NCBI RefSeq assembly: GCF_002873455.1
Contig: NZ_MCUN01000054.1
Span: forward strand, 248,001-312,000
From: Vibrio splendidus
GTDB taxonomy: Bacteria; Pseudomonadota; Gammaproteobacteria; Enterobacterales; Vibrionaceae
DNA: 64,000 nucleotides
Direction of reading: 5' to 3'
Shown: piece by piece, positions 16,687 to 25,634 of the stretch
Layout: every line of letters begins with the position of its first letter
Numbering within the stretch: position 1 is the first letter of the stretch
The notes under the pieces: model-generated
Seen by the model: the letters and a program-made list of their open reading frames with translations, nothing else
What the model was told of the DNA's origin: nothing
The model's database searches: none
Translations under genes and position numbers: made by a program

Positions 16687-16956
16687 GGTTTCTAGCGTGG
16701 CAACGCGAGCGGTAAGTTCAAGGATTTGCTTTTCCAGTTGGCTAACACGATCAAGTGCCGGCTCTTCTTGTGTCGCGACTTCCACTTTAGGTACACGATT
16801 CGCACTTTTCCAGCTCTTGATGGTTGTGATCAAAGCTGGCATCGGCACAGATGTGCTCATGCGAGCTTTAACTAAAGCAACAGTCGGCTCTTTCCCTTGT
16901 GCTTGCAGTCCTTCAAGCACTGATTTCAACTCTTCAGACACATCTTTTGTCAGCAT
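16669..16956 (-). CDS. KfrA_N-like small DNA-binding/coiled-coil protein
   Basis: 95 residues from the ATG at 16956, which follows GGAGGT. Residues about 5-50 follow the KfrA_N pattern (LQAQGKEPTVALVKARM, then ALITTIKSWK), the N-terminal DNA-binding domain of plasmid KfrA proteins. Residues about 70-92 are a heptad-like coiled coil (VSQLEKQILELTARVATLETKL). The full KfrA is far longer, so this is a short form. The last residues and stop fall in the 16-bp tandem repeat. Its role is unknown. Confidence 0.7.
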   Translation of the reverse strand: MLTKDVSEELKSVLEGLQAQGKEPTVALVKARMSTSVPMPALITTIKSWKSANRVPKVEVATQEEPALDRVSQLEKQILELTARVATLETKLTDQ

Positions 16957-17033
16957 GTTGACCTCCATTTTTAGTATTTGGTCATTTTACTCGCTCCAGT
17001 GAATGATAGCGAATCATAAAACAGCCCATCGCG

Positions 17034-17051
17034 TGTGAGAGATCTCTTACA
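17034..17051 (+). promoter_or_regulatory. GacA/VarA/UvrY-type activator site upstream of csrB
   Basis: TGTGAGAGATCTCTTACA matches TGTAAGNNATNNCTTACA, the conserved upstream element that GacA-family response regulators bind to switch on Csr/Rsm RNAs, with one mismatch. It lies about 160 bases before the probable csrB start, the expected range. Confidence 0.8.
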
Positions 17052-17174
17052 AAGGCTGTGAGATAACACAAATAGTTCTCTAGAGAGATTGATATGCATA
17101 TGGCTAAGTTTTTGAATTTTAATTGTTTTATATAATTAACAACTTTATTGAATTCAAAATGTGATGCAAATCTA

Positions 17175-17202
17175 TTGTCCGAAATCTTAAATCGCGTAAA
17201 TT
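17175..17202 (+). promoter_or_regulatory. Candidate csrB promoter
   Basis: TTGTCC (17175-17180) and TAAATT (17197-17202) with 16-bp spacing; start expected near 17208. Confidence 0.5.
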
Positions 17203-17207
17203 AAACC

Positions 17208-17620
17208 TTGTCGGAAGGATTCTGACACGGAACAGGAAAGCACCAAGGATTTGGTTATCTTCAGGATGAAGATTTGGTTACTTAGGATTGAGTAGTCAAG
17301 CATGGAGCGTAAGGACATTGTAGGGATACAGTCAGTTAACAGGAAGTTAGCTGCAACGGAATGACAATGGACACCTTTAGGATTTAAAGGGTTGGATTAG
17401 CATCAGGACGATGTAAAGGACACCGCTCACGGAACAAGTGATGTGCGCTAACTAGGATTGTTAGCTTTTAGGATGATTGGACACCGCTAGGACGGCGAAG
17501 TAAAGGAAAGAGCTGAAGGATTACAGCCACTATTATGGATGATGCATGGAGCATTAATTAGTAGCCGGACTGCTGCGAGTAAGACCCTAGCCCTGACACT
17601 TCGGTGTCGGGGCTTTTCTT
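17208..17620 (+). ncRNA. csrB: CsrB-type regulatory RNA
   Basis: Non-coding RNA of about 410 nt that titrates the translational regulator CsrA. I count about 27 GGA motifs in this stretch, many as AGGA or in CAGGATG-like contexts, which are the CsrA-binding sites. There is no open frame of note. The 3' end is a Rho-independent terminator with a TTCG tetraloop. A VarA/GacA-type box stands upstream. The gene lies near yqcC, and I recall E. coli csrB also lying near yqcC. Vibrio carries several such RNAs (CsrB, C, D in V. cholerae), so which one this is cannot be told. Confidence 0.93.
17590..17619 (+). terminator. csrB terminator
   Basis: GCCCTGACAC, TTCG loop, GTGTCGGGGC (one G-T pair), then TTTTCTTTT. 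Confidence 0.93.
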
Positions 17621-17725
17621 TTCCTAAGGCTTTTTCTCTATCTAGGGGCTCTCTTTAATTCAGGAGCTTTTATCTAAGAGCGCGACATCTGCTTTTCTGC
17701 TAATGGTCAACACAAGGAGTGTTTT

Positions 17726-18244
17726 ATGACGATAGCAACCTCAAGAACGCTGTTGGTACCTTATACCGAACAGTTACAACTCGACTTTATCAAGTTAAAT
17801 TGCTGCCCCATTAATCGTGCTGAAATGAACGGGCCTCACTCTTTTGCCTCTGCGAAGCATCTTTTTCAAGAAATACTACAAGATAACGTAGGCTTCTGCC
17901 GCGCGATCATCCACAACCAAACCCGTGAATATCTTGGGCATGTCTTTGTTTCATCGGAAAAGGGTAAGCATGAACTTGGCTTTATTTTGGATAAAAAATA
18001 CTGGAATCAAGGCTTTGCTAGTGAGGTACTAAAACCTTTCTTTAGTTTGGTGCGCTTTGAAGAGCGTTTAACGAATGTTGTTGCGACTGTGAATGTCGGC
18101 CACAACCCATCCATTAAACTATTGGAAAAATTAGGCTTTGCATTTAAAGAGACCAGACAAGATCAGTTTGGCCCTTATCATGAATATCGTTATACCGAGT
18201 TTTGCGACGTTACATTCTATGAGGCTGTAGCTCAAACCGCATAG
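17726..18244 (+). CDS. GNAT family N-acetyltransferase
   Basis: 172-residue acetyl-CoA-dependent transferase of the RimJ/RimL-like GNAT group. It shows TSRTLLVPYTEQLQLDF at the start, ELGFILDKKYWNQGFASEVL (acetyl-CoA binding loop region) and NPSIKLLEKLGFAFKE near the end. The acceptor is unknown. AAGGAG precedes the ATG. The last 35 bases overlap the end of the convergent DUF3301 gene. A terminator of its own is not visible. Confidence 0.92.
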   Translation: MTIATSRTLLVPYTEQLQLDFIKLNCCPINRAEMNGPHSFASAKHLFQEILQDNVGFCRAIIHNQTREYLGHVFVSSEKGKHELGFILDKKYWNQGFASEVLKPFFSLVRFEERLTNVVATVNVGHNPSIKLLEKLGFAFKETRQDQFGPYHEYRYTEFCDVTFYEAVAQTA

Positions 18245-18518
18245 AGCGGAAACCCACCATGGTCAGTTTTCCTTGGTACAGGTCATCACCCAATGCTGAA
18301 AACTCAAATTGGTACACAGTATGCCAGCGCCAAATGGTGGTTAGCTCATGGCGCATCTTAAATTTATGACCACTGAAGGCAACGCTTAATAGCTGCAAGT
18401 CGAGCTCTTTACATTTTCTAGCAATGGCAGTTTTCGCAAGCTCTGATTGCCTGCGCTGCTGCCAAAAGAAAAAGCAAAAGAAGCACAGCATCAAAATAGC
18501 CAATAAGTTATCTATCAT
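18210..18518 (-). CDS. DUF3301 domain-containing membrane protein
   Basis: 102 residues. One N-terminal hydrophobic helix (NLLAILMLCFFCFFFW) and then a basic, cytosolic-looking part (QQRRQSELAKTAIARKC) that ends in GFRSMRFELQPHRM. It matches the DUF3301 family. No function is known. The 3' end overlaps the convergent GNAT gene by 35 bases; the DUF3549 gene lies 99 bases upstream on the same strand. Confidence 0.85.
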   Translation of the reverse strand: MIDNLLAILMLCFFCFFFWQQRRQSELAKTAIARKCKELDLQLLSVAFSGHKFKMRHELTTIWRWHTVYQFEFSALGDDLYQGKLTMVGFRSMRFELQPHRM

Positions 18519-18617
18519 TTAATCCATACTTCCTTTTTATCTCTATTCCAATTGGTAATTACAGCGTATTTCAACGAGCTATAGAGCAAGCCCGTTCCTG
18601 AGTTAGTCGTCAGTTCG

Positions 18618-19658
18618 TTATTGAGACTTAGCCGCTTGTTGTAACTCAATCAATGCGTTTGCGAGCTCAGGTGATGGGTTCGAATTCAACAAGGGTAAAA
18701 ATACCATTCTTAGTGTCGGAATCATCACTAAATCTGCAAATAACTGATTGAACAGGTTTTGATTGCCCGTTTGTGCGAGACGCAGTAAGAATTGCTCAGC
18801 AATAGCAGGGTCTTGTAGTGCGTGCCAACTGCGACCTGCTAAACCAATCAACACTTCTTGGTGGCTCAAGCGTGGACTAGCGAGAACTTGGTTAATGATG
18901 TTATTCGCGATCCCTTGTTCTGCACCGGACAGGGCACGAACCAGTGCTGAGAGTAAGAACAGATCCGGTTCTTGACTGTGAATCTCATTGTCAGCCATCT
19001 CTTGTAAGCGTTGCGCGAGTTTGTCATTGATTTGTGTGTGCTCAAGCGCCCCGAGTGTCGCGTATAGCGGTTCTGATGGCAGCTTATTGATGGCTTTACG
19101 AATTGCAACACCGTTTTGTTGGCTGCCTAGGCGAGCACACATATCAGTGATGCCTTGTAGCCCAACCGTTTTCCAGTTATCCCAACCTAGCTCACCCGTG
19201 AAGTAGTGTTGAGCGTGTTCGTAGTATTGGCTCGTCGCAAGGTCTAAACCTGATCTTACTTGACTATGGAAGACCGCCATTTTGTCTTCAGAAGGCTTGA
19301 AGGTATAAGGGTTGTTTGACAGCTTTTGTTGTTGCTCTTCGCTGATTTCGCCGTTCAAGCGTGTGCCCATTGCTTCAATAACAAACTTGAGGAAATTACC
19401 CACATCTCCTTGATGCAGTAAGCCTCTCTCATCGAGTTTGAATTTTAGAAACCAGATCCACGGTTGCTTGTGTTCGTTCCAGTAGCTAATCGCTAAGTGA
19501 GCTTGTTTCTGAAGTGGAAATGGGTACGGCTGTTTCCCCTGCTCAACATCAGAGAATAGGGTGTTGTCGATCTTCTGGATACGGCGACCTAGGTCGTAAA
19601 TATCGTATTGGCAACCGCTATTCTTTAATAACTGAGTGAGCGTGTGAATCGTTTCCAT
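18618..19658 (-). CDS. DUF3549 family protein
   Basis: 346-residue soluble protein starting METIHTLTQLLKNSGCQYDIYDLGRR, as DUF3549 proteins do. The rest is helical and rich in Leu and Gln, with no catalytic motif I can name. It is followed by the DUF3301 gene on the same strand, possibly in one operon. The ATG has AGGAG about 10 bases upstream. Function unknown. Confidence 0.88.
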   Translation of the reverse strand: METIHTLTQLLKNSGCQYDIYDLGRRIQKIDNTLFSDVEQGKQPYPFPLQKQAHLAISYWNEHKQPWIWFLKFKLDERGLLHQGDVGNFLKFVIEAMGTRLNGEISEEQQQKLSNNPYTFKPSEDKMAVFHSQVRSGLDLATSQYYEHAQHYFTGELGWDNWKTVGLQGITDMCARLGSQQNGVAIRKAINKLPSEPLYATLGALEHTQINDKLAQRLQEMADNEIHSQEPDLFLLSALVRALSGAEQGIANNIINQVLASPRLSHQEVLIGLAGRSWHALQDPAIAEQFLLRLAQTGNQNLFNQLFADLVMIPTLRMVFLPLLNSNPSPELANALIELQQAAKSQ

Positions 19659-19745
19659 AGTAATAAAGCTCCTAACTTTCTTTCCTAAATAGATGGTACT
19701 CTATGCCCCAATTTCAAGGTCACTAGATAAATAACTTGGTGAAAA

Positions 19746-20060
19746 ATGACAGCTGCCACAAAGTTACCTCTTTTACTTCAACAATTAGAACAACAAATGC
19801 GCCAATGTTCCCTATGGAGCGATGTTTCGCCTTCGGATGAAGCTCTGGCGAGCGTAGAGCCTTTTGCGATTGATTCGCTACAACCGGAAGAGTGGTTGCA
19901 GTGGATCTTTATCGTTAAGATCAATGCAATGATGGATGCACAAATGAGCCTACCTAAAGGCTTTGCTATTCATCCTTATTTTGGTGAAGTGTGGAAAAAT
20001 GAGGCAGAGAAAGCGGAATTGCTAGTGACGATTCTGAGCATTGATGAGGTATGCGCGTAA
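19746..20060 (+). CDS. yqcC: YqcC family protein
   Basis: 104-residue YqcC-type protein (IDSLQPEEWLQWIFI and MSLPKGFAIHPYF are family features). Its stop overlaps the truC start (TAATG at 20058-20062), so truC is translationally coupled, the same pairing as in E. coli. Function unknown. Confidence 0.92.
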   Translation: MTAATKLPLLLQQLEQQMRQCSLWSDVSPSDEALASVEPFAIDSLQPEEWLQWIFIVKINAMMDAQMSLPKGFAIHPYFGEVWKNEAEKAELLVTILSIDEVCA

Positions 20061-20809
20061 TGTTAGAGATCATTTATCAAGATGAGTATTTTGTCGCTGT
20101 GAATAAGCCTGCGGGTATGCTAGTGCATCGCTCATGGTTGGATAAACACGAGACTCAGTTTGTGATGCAGACTCTGCGTGACCAAATTGGTCAGCACGTC
20201 TTTCCTCTGCATCGTTTAGACCGACCGACATCTGGTGTGTTGGTGTTCGCACTGTCGAGTGAGGTTGCCTCTGAGGTGATGCCGATGTTCGCCAACCATG
20301 AGATGCAAAAGACTTATCATGCGATTGTGCGTGGGTGGATAGAAGAGGGCGATACGCTCGATTATGCGCTTAAGGTTGAACTGGATAAGATCGCCGATAA
20401 GTTCGCGAAAGAAGACAAAGAACCACAAGAAGCCGTCACCGTTTACGAGCCGTTAGCGAAAGTCGAAGTGCCGTATTCAACAGGCCGTTTTCCTACCAGT
20501 CGTTACTGCTTAGTCGAGATGATGCCAAAGACAGGACGTAAACATCAGCTGCGTCGTCACATGGCTCATCTAAGACATCCAATCGTTGGTGATACTTCAC
20601 ATGGTGATGGTAAGCACAACCGACTGTTCCGCGATGATTTAGATTCGCACCGTTTGTTGTTGCACGCTTCTGAGTTGCGTTTCATTCATCCTTTTACAAA
20701 GAAAGAACTAGTAATGAAGGCCAGCCTAGATGAAACGTGGCTAAGGTTGTTTGAAACCTTTGAGTGGGATACCAGCTTGGTGAATGCTGAAGCACGGTCG
20801 TCTAAGTAA
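20060..20809 (+). CDS. truC: tRNA pseudouridine(65) synthase
   Basis: Converts U65 of tRNAs to pseudouridine. 249 residues; the catalytic Asp is Asp54 in HRLDRPTSGV, the same number as in E. coli TruC. Further matches: LVHRSWLD, KTGRKHQLRRHMAHLRHPI. The ATG at 20060 is chosen over that at 20051, since GAGGT is then 9 bases away and the protein begins MLEI as in E. coli. Confidence 0.95.
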   Translation: MLEIIYQDEYFVAVNKPAGMLVHRSWLDKHETQFVMQTLRDQIGQHVFPLHRLDRPTSGVLVFALSSEVASEVMPMFANHEMQKTYHAIVRGWIEEGDTLDYALKVELDKIADKFAKEDKEPQEAVTVYEPLAKVEVPYSTGRFPTSRYCLVEMMPKTGRKHQLRRHMAHLRHPIVGDTSHGDGKHNRLFRDDLDSHRLLLHASELRFIHPFTKKELVMKASLDETWLRLFETFEWDTSLVNAEARSSK

Positions 20810-20849
20810 AGACCAGGCGTCTAGTAAACATAGAAAATAGAATAAAAAT

Positions 20850-20879
20850 AAAGGGCTGATAGTGATATCAGCCCTTTTT
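20850..20879 (+). terminator. Terminator after truC
   Basis: 12-bp stem AAAGGGCTGATA / TATCAGCCCTTT, 4-base loop, T-run. Confidence 0.92.
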
Positions 20880-20934
20880 GTGTCTATGCAATCTTAGCGG
20901 TAAAACTAATGTTAGTTAGTCGCTCACCGCGGGA

Positions 20935-21318
20935 TCATTTCAGCTTTTCTAGATCGGCTTCGATCTCTGCGATCTTACTTGATACAACCTTCTCTAAGTG
21001 GCGTAAGTCGGTAAGGATCTTCTGCTTCACATCGACCTCAGCGGTTGGCGTAGGTTTGGTGATCTTGTTGAGTTCATCAATCACAAGAGTGAGGTTGCGG
21101 TTAATCTCTGTCACTTCTTTGTATTGATTATTGCCGCCGCTAACAAGCACACTTTTTACTTGTCGTGGGTACTTAAACTTAACGCTTTTCGCGAACAGTT
21201 CACCTTTCTGCTTACGAAAGTAAATCTTCAGGATATCTTTATGAGCTTCTTGGCGAAGGGAGTAACGTTCAATCTGTTTAGGTTCGTGGATACCTAAGCC
21301 AGTGAGGTTTGGATACAT
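20935..21318 (-). CDS. yaeH: YaeH / UPF0325 family protein (DUF3461)
   Basis: 127 residues that follow E. coli YaeH closely: IERYSLRQEAHKDILKIYF, GELFAKSVKFKYPRQ and a C-terminal SSKIAEIEADLEKLK. Cytoplasmic, function unknown. In E. coli it lies near map-glnD-dapD; here it lies downstream of glnD. Confidence 0.94.
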   Translation of the reverse strand: MYPNLTGLGIHEPKQIERYSLRQEAHKDILKIYFRKQKGELFAKSVKFKYPRQVKSVLVSGGNNQYKEVTEINRNLTLVIDELNKITKPTPTAEVDVKQKILTDLRHLEKVVSSKIAEIEADLEKLK

Positions 21319-21536
21319 AAGCGACCTCTAGGTTATGAATGTAATACTTTTATGTAATTGACTTGATCAATGTAGCAGCCTAACGACGAGCTAGATAGTT
21401 GATATCTGTGAATTGATTGTAAGTTGTGGGCAAGATCGCTCTCTATCTTTGCCCACACTTATTTGGCTATTAAAGCTGTTCTTAGAGCTAAACTTGTTTC
21501 CTCGTTATAACTGACTTTTAGTACTAAATTAGTTTT

Positions 21537-24158
21537 CTAAGGTGCGAGTTCTGAAACATGCTCAGTTAACCTTTCTCTTAGTGCTTGTTCTTGTTCTTCA
21601 GACAGTCTTCCTCCCGCGTCACTGGTCAGAATAAACAAATCTTCAGCTCGCTCACCTATGGTGGTGATTTTCGCACCGTGCAAATTGATGTCTAACTCTG
21701 CAAAGGTTGCACCGACTTGAGCCAACAATCCCGGCGTATCAAGAGCTCTTAATTCCATCAAGGTGCGTTTCTTGCTTTTGGTTGGTAAGAACTCAACCAA
21801 GGTTTTTACCTTGAAATGCTGCAAGTTACGTGGCGTACGACGAGTCTTAATCTTAGTCGGGCGGCCATCAGCCAGAACATGAGTTAGATGCTTAGCGACG
21901 GCTTTGTGTCTTGCCTCATCAATCGCTTCGCCGTGCTGATCCAGTACGATAAAGGTATCCAAAACGTGGCCATCTTTACTGACCATGACTTGTGCGTCGT
22001 GAACGTTAAAGTTGCGTCTATCGAGCTCGGCAACCACAGTCGCAAAAAGTGCAGCTTGGTCTTTACAGTAAACGAATACCTCTGTGCCGCCACGTGTCGC
22101 TTTTTGGCTGATAAGCACTAAAGGTTGACTCGGATCTTCTAAGCGAAGTAAGTGTTCACAGTGCCATGCGATTTGAGTGTGTGTATGACGCAAGAAATAG
22201 TCAGCTTTGAAACGCTGCCACAACACCTCAATCTCACGAGCCGTGAAGCCTTCTTTACGCAGCAGTGCAGATGCCATTTGCTGGTTATGACGAATACGGT
22301 CTCTGACATCGACTGGGTTTTCCAAGCCGCGACGCAGTGCGCGCTGCGTAGAATGGAACAGTTCTGCGAGTAGGGTACGTTTCCAGCTGTTCCATAGTTC
22401 TGGGTTGGTCGCACAGATATCGGCTACCGTTAGGCACACCAGCAGTTCTAATGACTCTTCGTCGCGAACTTTCTTAGCGAACTCGGTGATCACATCAGGG
22501 TCGTAGATGTCACGGCGTTGAGCCGTTACTGACATTAATAGGTGATTTTGCACCAACCACGCGACTTGTTTGGCTTCGGGTTTAGACAAGCCGTGTTCAA
22601 TACAGAAAGAGTAAGCTTCAACAGCGCCAATTTCTGAGTGGTCTCCGCCGCGGCCTTTACCTATGTCGTGGAAGATTGCCGCCAGAATCAACAGCTCTTT
22701 CTTTTGAACTCGTGGATACACTTCACAACAGATAGGGTGCTTATCGTGGTTCTCGATTTGGCCAAAACGGTTGATGTGTTTGAGTAGGCGAATACTGTGT
22801 TCATCCACGGTGTATACGTGAAACAGATCAAACTGCATTTGGCCGACAATTTGGCTCCATTGTGGCAAATAGGCCGATAGTACGCCCAATTTGTGCATCA
22901 AGCTAAAGGCTTTGTGTAGTGCATTTGGGTGGCGAACCAAATCCATGAACTTGTCACGCGCTTCAGGAATGGTGTGCAAGAAGCGGTTCAATCGGCGACG
23001 TGCGGTACGTAACTGTCTCAAGGTTGGTGGGCTGACCCCTTCGATGGAAGAGTCATTCGCGATATGGATAAACATATCGAGAATCGTTTCCGGACGAGCT
23101 TGGAATAGGGCAGGCTTACGGGCTTCGATCAGTGAGCCTCGACGTTGGAAGTCGTTGTCGAGAATTTCCGCTTCTTGCGTTTGACCACCGTTGATGATCG
23201 CTTGGTCAAACAGTTTAAGGAGCATTTTGTTGAGCTCTGCTACACGACGAAGTGTTCGATAGAACTCTTTCATCATCATCTCGACGCCACGGTTACCTTC
23301 TCCACTGTAACCCAGGTGTTCCGCTACTTGAGCTTGATGGGCAAACGTGAGGCGGTTGTCGTACCGGCGCAGTTCGATATGTAATGCAAAGCGAACGCGC
23401 CATAAGAAATCTTGGCATTCGACTAGTTCGCGATATTCAGCATCGGTTAGGAATCCGTATTTGCTCATCTCAAGTAGAGATGTGGCACCAAAATGGCGAC
23501 GTGCTACCCAACTCAGGGTGTGGATGTCTCTTAATCCACCTGGTGTTGATTTGATGTCCGGTTCTAGATTGTAGGTGGTGTCGTGGTAGCGAGCATGACG
23601 CTCTCTCTGTTCTTGAATCTTAGCCTTGTAAAAGGTCTCACTTGGCCAAAATGAATCGGAATGAATCTTTAGCTTTAACTCTTGAAAGGTGTCTTCACTG
23701 CCGCAAAGTAAACGAGACTCTTGTAGGTTGGTCGCAACCGTTAAATCATCGATGCCGATATCCATACATTCGGCAATAGTACGCACAGCGTGGCCGACTT
23801 CTAATCTTAAATCCCACAGAAGGGTGATGAATTGACTGACTTTTTCACCCATTGCGGGGGGCAACGTTTTTTGCGAGACGATGAGGATATCAATATCGGA
23901 CAAAGGATGTAGCTCACCACGACCATAGCCGCCTACAGCTACCAGCGCGATATGCGGCAGTTTGTTGAATCCGAAATGCTCCCATAAACGATTGAGAAGC
24001 AAATCCATGTATTCGGAACGAAGCAGCACCAAGTCGGTAACTGGGTGATGATTCAGAAATTCACTTTTTTGATACTGCGTGAAGATTTCGAGCTGATTTT
24101 TTATTTCGCAGATTTCAATCTGTTCGTCATTGAACGTAAGAGGGCATTGATAAGGCAT
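21537..24158 (-). CDS. glnD: [Protein-PII] uridylyltransferase / uridylyl-removing enzyme
   Basis: Cytoplasmic nitrogen sensor that adds or removes UMP on the PII protein (GlnB, found here at 47177) in response to glutamine. 873 residues. Order: nucleotidyltransferase domain with GGYGRGELHPLSDIDILI, a helical middle part, an HD hydrolase domain with HDIGKGRGGDHSEIG, then two C-terminal ACT domains that bind glutamine. map is upstream on the same strand, separated by a terminator. Confidence 0.97.
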   Translation of the reverse strand: MPYQCPLTFNDEQIEICEIKNQLEIFTQYQKSEFLNHHPVTDLVLLRSEYMDLLLNRLWEHFGFNKLPHIALVAVGGYGRGELHPLSDIDILIVSQKTLPPAMGEKVSQFITLLWDLRLEVGHAVRTIAECMDIGIDDLTVATNLQESRLLCGSEDTFQELKLKIHSDSFWPSETFYKAKIQEQRERHARYHDTTYNLEPDIKSTPGGLRDIHTLSWVARRHFGATSLLEMSKYGFLTDAEYRELVECQDFLWRVRFALHIELRRYDNRLTFAHQAQVAEHLGYSGEGNRGVEMMMKEFYRTLRRVAELNKMLLKLFDQAIINGGQTQEAEILDNDFQRRGSLIEARKPALFQARPETILDMFIHIANDSSIEGVSPPTLRQLRTARRRLNRFLHTIPEARDKFMDLVRHPNALHKAFSLMHKLGVLSAYLPQWSQIVGQMQFDLFHVYTVDEHSIRLLKHINRFGQIENHDKHPICCEVYPRVQKKELLILAAIFHDIGKGRGGDHSEIGAVEAYSFCIEHGLSKPEAKQVAWLVQNHLLMSVTAQRRDIYDPDVITEFAKKVRDEESLELLVCLTVADICATNPELWNSWKRTLLAELFHSTQRALRRGLENPVDVRDRIRHNQQMASALLRKEGFTAREIEVLWQRFKADYFLRHTHTQIAWHCEHLLRLEDPSQPLVLISQKATRGGTEVFVYCKDQAALFATVVAELDRRNFNVHDAQVMVSKDGHVLDTFIVLDQHGEAIDEARHKAVAKHLTHVLADGRPTKIKTRRTPRNLQHFKVKTLVEFLPTKSKKRTLMELRALDTPGLLAQVGATFAELDINLHGAKITTIGERAEDLFILTSDAGGRLSEEQEQALRERLTEHVSELAP

Positions 24159-24233
24159 AGTCTGCTATCCGTGCAAGCAAATGAGAATAGTAAACAATTT
24201 AACAGAAGCTGATGGAAAATCGAAATTGAGCGG

Positions 24234-24267
24234 ATAAAAAAATATCCTCGACAATGCGAGGATATTT
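24234..24267 (-). terminator. Terminator between map and glnD
   Basis: AAATATCCTCG / CGAGGATATTT with a 6-base loop; on the minus strand a T-run follows. glnD starts 76 bases further on, so it likely has its own promoter. Confidence 0.8.
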
Positions 24268-24297
24268 TTAAAAGTCTGAGGTATTTAGCTTCTTGAA

Positions 24298-25176
24298 CTA
24301 AGCGTTCTTCATGATGCGTGGAATCGTATCGTCGCTGCGTAGTGTTAGTACTTCGCAACCAGTATCCGTTACAACCAGAGTGTGTTCCCACTGAGCTGAG
24401 TTCTTGCTGTCGGCTGTGTACACTGTCCAGCTATCTTCGTCATCTAGACGGCAGCCAAATTTACCCGCATTGATCATAGGCTCGATTGTGAAACACATGC
24501 CTGCTTTCAGTACGGTACGGTCACTGTTTTTGTAGTGAACGACCTGTGGATCTTCGTGGAACTCAGAACCAATACCGTGGCCACAGTAATCTTTTACAAT
24601 AGAGAATTTAGCGCGTGGGTTGTTCTTGTTGTTTGTTTTGATGTACTTCTCAATAGCAGTACCGATTTGGCCAAGTTGAACACCTGGTTTAACCTGACGC
24701 ATGCCTTCGTAAAGTGCTTCTTGAGCAACCATACACAGACGTTTGTTTGCTGGAGAAACTTCACCCACAAGGAACATCTTAGATGTGTCACCGTGGTAGC
24801 CTTGTGGACGAACACTTAGATCAGCATTTTCGTCATCAGGAACAATCACAGTGATATCAACGTTTAAAATGTCGCCATCTTTTAGTACTGCAGGTTTGAA
24901 TTGACCGGTGCTACCAGTCTCATCTTGTGATGCTGGAATACCGTGACACACGATGTGGTTGATAGATGTACAGATTGACTTAGGGAAACCGTGGTAATCA
25001 AGTGGTGCTGAATATGCGCCTCTTTCTAGGGCGTACTCATGACAGATTTGGTTTAGCTCTTCTGTCGTTGTACCCACTTGGATGTGAGGTTCAATCATCT
25101 CTAGAATTTCTGAAGCCAGCTTGCCAGCGACGCGCATTTTTTCAATTTCTTCAGCAGTTTTAATTTTTACAGCCAT
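24298..25176 (-). CDS. map: Methionine aminopeptidase type I
   Basis: Removes the N-terminal methionine from new proteins; cytoplasmic metalloenzyme. 292 residues against 264 in E. coli. The first two metal ligands are in NVDITV (Asp107) and HGDTSKMF (Asp130), the others in GHGIG, TIEPM and QWEHT. Compared with E. coli from memory there are extra loop residues after CHGIP (about 80-100), between the two Asp ligands, and after YIKTN. It is divergent from rpsB, as in E. coli. Confidence 0.96.
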   Translation of the reverse strand: MAVKIKTAEEIEKMRVAGKLASEILEMIEPHIQVGTTTEELNQICHEYALERGAYSAPLDYHGFPKSICTSINHIVCHGIPASQDETGSTGQFKPAVLKDGDILNVDITVIVPDDENADLSVRPQGYHGDTSKMFLVGEVSPANKRLCMVAQEALYEGMRQVKPGVQLGQIGTAIEKYIKTNNKNNPRAKFSIVKDYCGHGIGSEFHEDPQVVHYKNSDRTVLKAGMCFTIEPMINAGKFGCRLDDEDSWTVYTADSKNSAQWEHTLVVTDTGCEVLTLRSDDTIPRIMKNA

Positions 25177-25427
25177 TGCATATCTCTTAAATTTGGTAGC
25201 ACCTAAGTGTGCATATTGGGGCTATTCTAGCAGTGCAGCATTTTAGCGCAACATTCTGATACCCATATAATGCTGGTGGATATTACTAAGCATGATTGAA
25301 TAGTGTTCAAATTTAGACGGTTTGCTTCTTGTGTTATTGATACTATTTATAAGAGAAATACAGCGTCAAAGATCAGTATAGCAGTCGCCATTTTTAGATT
25401 TTTTTCTAGCCATAGATAGACAAAATA

Positions 25428-25443
25428 TGGTATAAAGCGCGCC
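25428..25443 (+). promoter_or_regulatory. rpsB promoter, extended -10 with GC-rich discriminator
   Basis: TGGTATAAA (extended -10) followed by GCGCGCC. A GC-rich discriminator is typical of stringently controlled ribosomal promoters. The -35 is weak, as extended -10 promoters allow. Confidence 0.75.
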
Positions 25444-25634
25444 GGACATCAGGACTGTTTTCTCCATTTGGCGAAACAAGCTTTGTGTCCACTAACTTAT
25501 TTCTTTAAATCACACACATTCCGACACATGTTCCGGGGTGCCTCAACAACACAGATAACGGCTGAAAAGTGGTTAGTTGTTAGGGGTCGGATTCATGGGG
25601 AGTGTGGAGGCCTAACCCCATAGAGGATTTTAAA
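25444..25634 (+). promoter_or_regulatory. rpsB leader (S2 autoregulation region)
   Basis: About 190 nt of untranslated leader before rpsB, with GC-rich paired-looking parts (CCGACACATGTTCCGG, then GGGGTCGGATTC) and a GAGG site just before the ATG. In gammaproteobacteria the rpsB leader carries a conserved fold through which S2 represses its own operon; the position fits. The 250 bases on the map side of the gap hold only AT-rich sequence. Confidence 0.65.

Noticed and set aside
25260..25320. Possible further copy of the 38587 palindromic repeat upstream of rpsB
   Set aside because: Only a loose resemblance (ATACCCATATAATG); arms do not pair.
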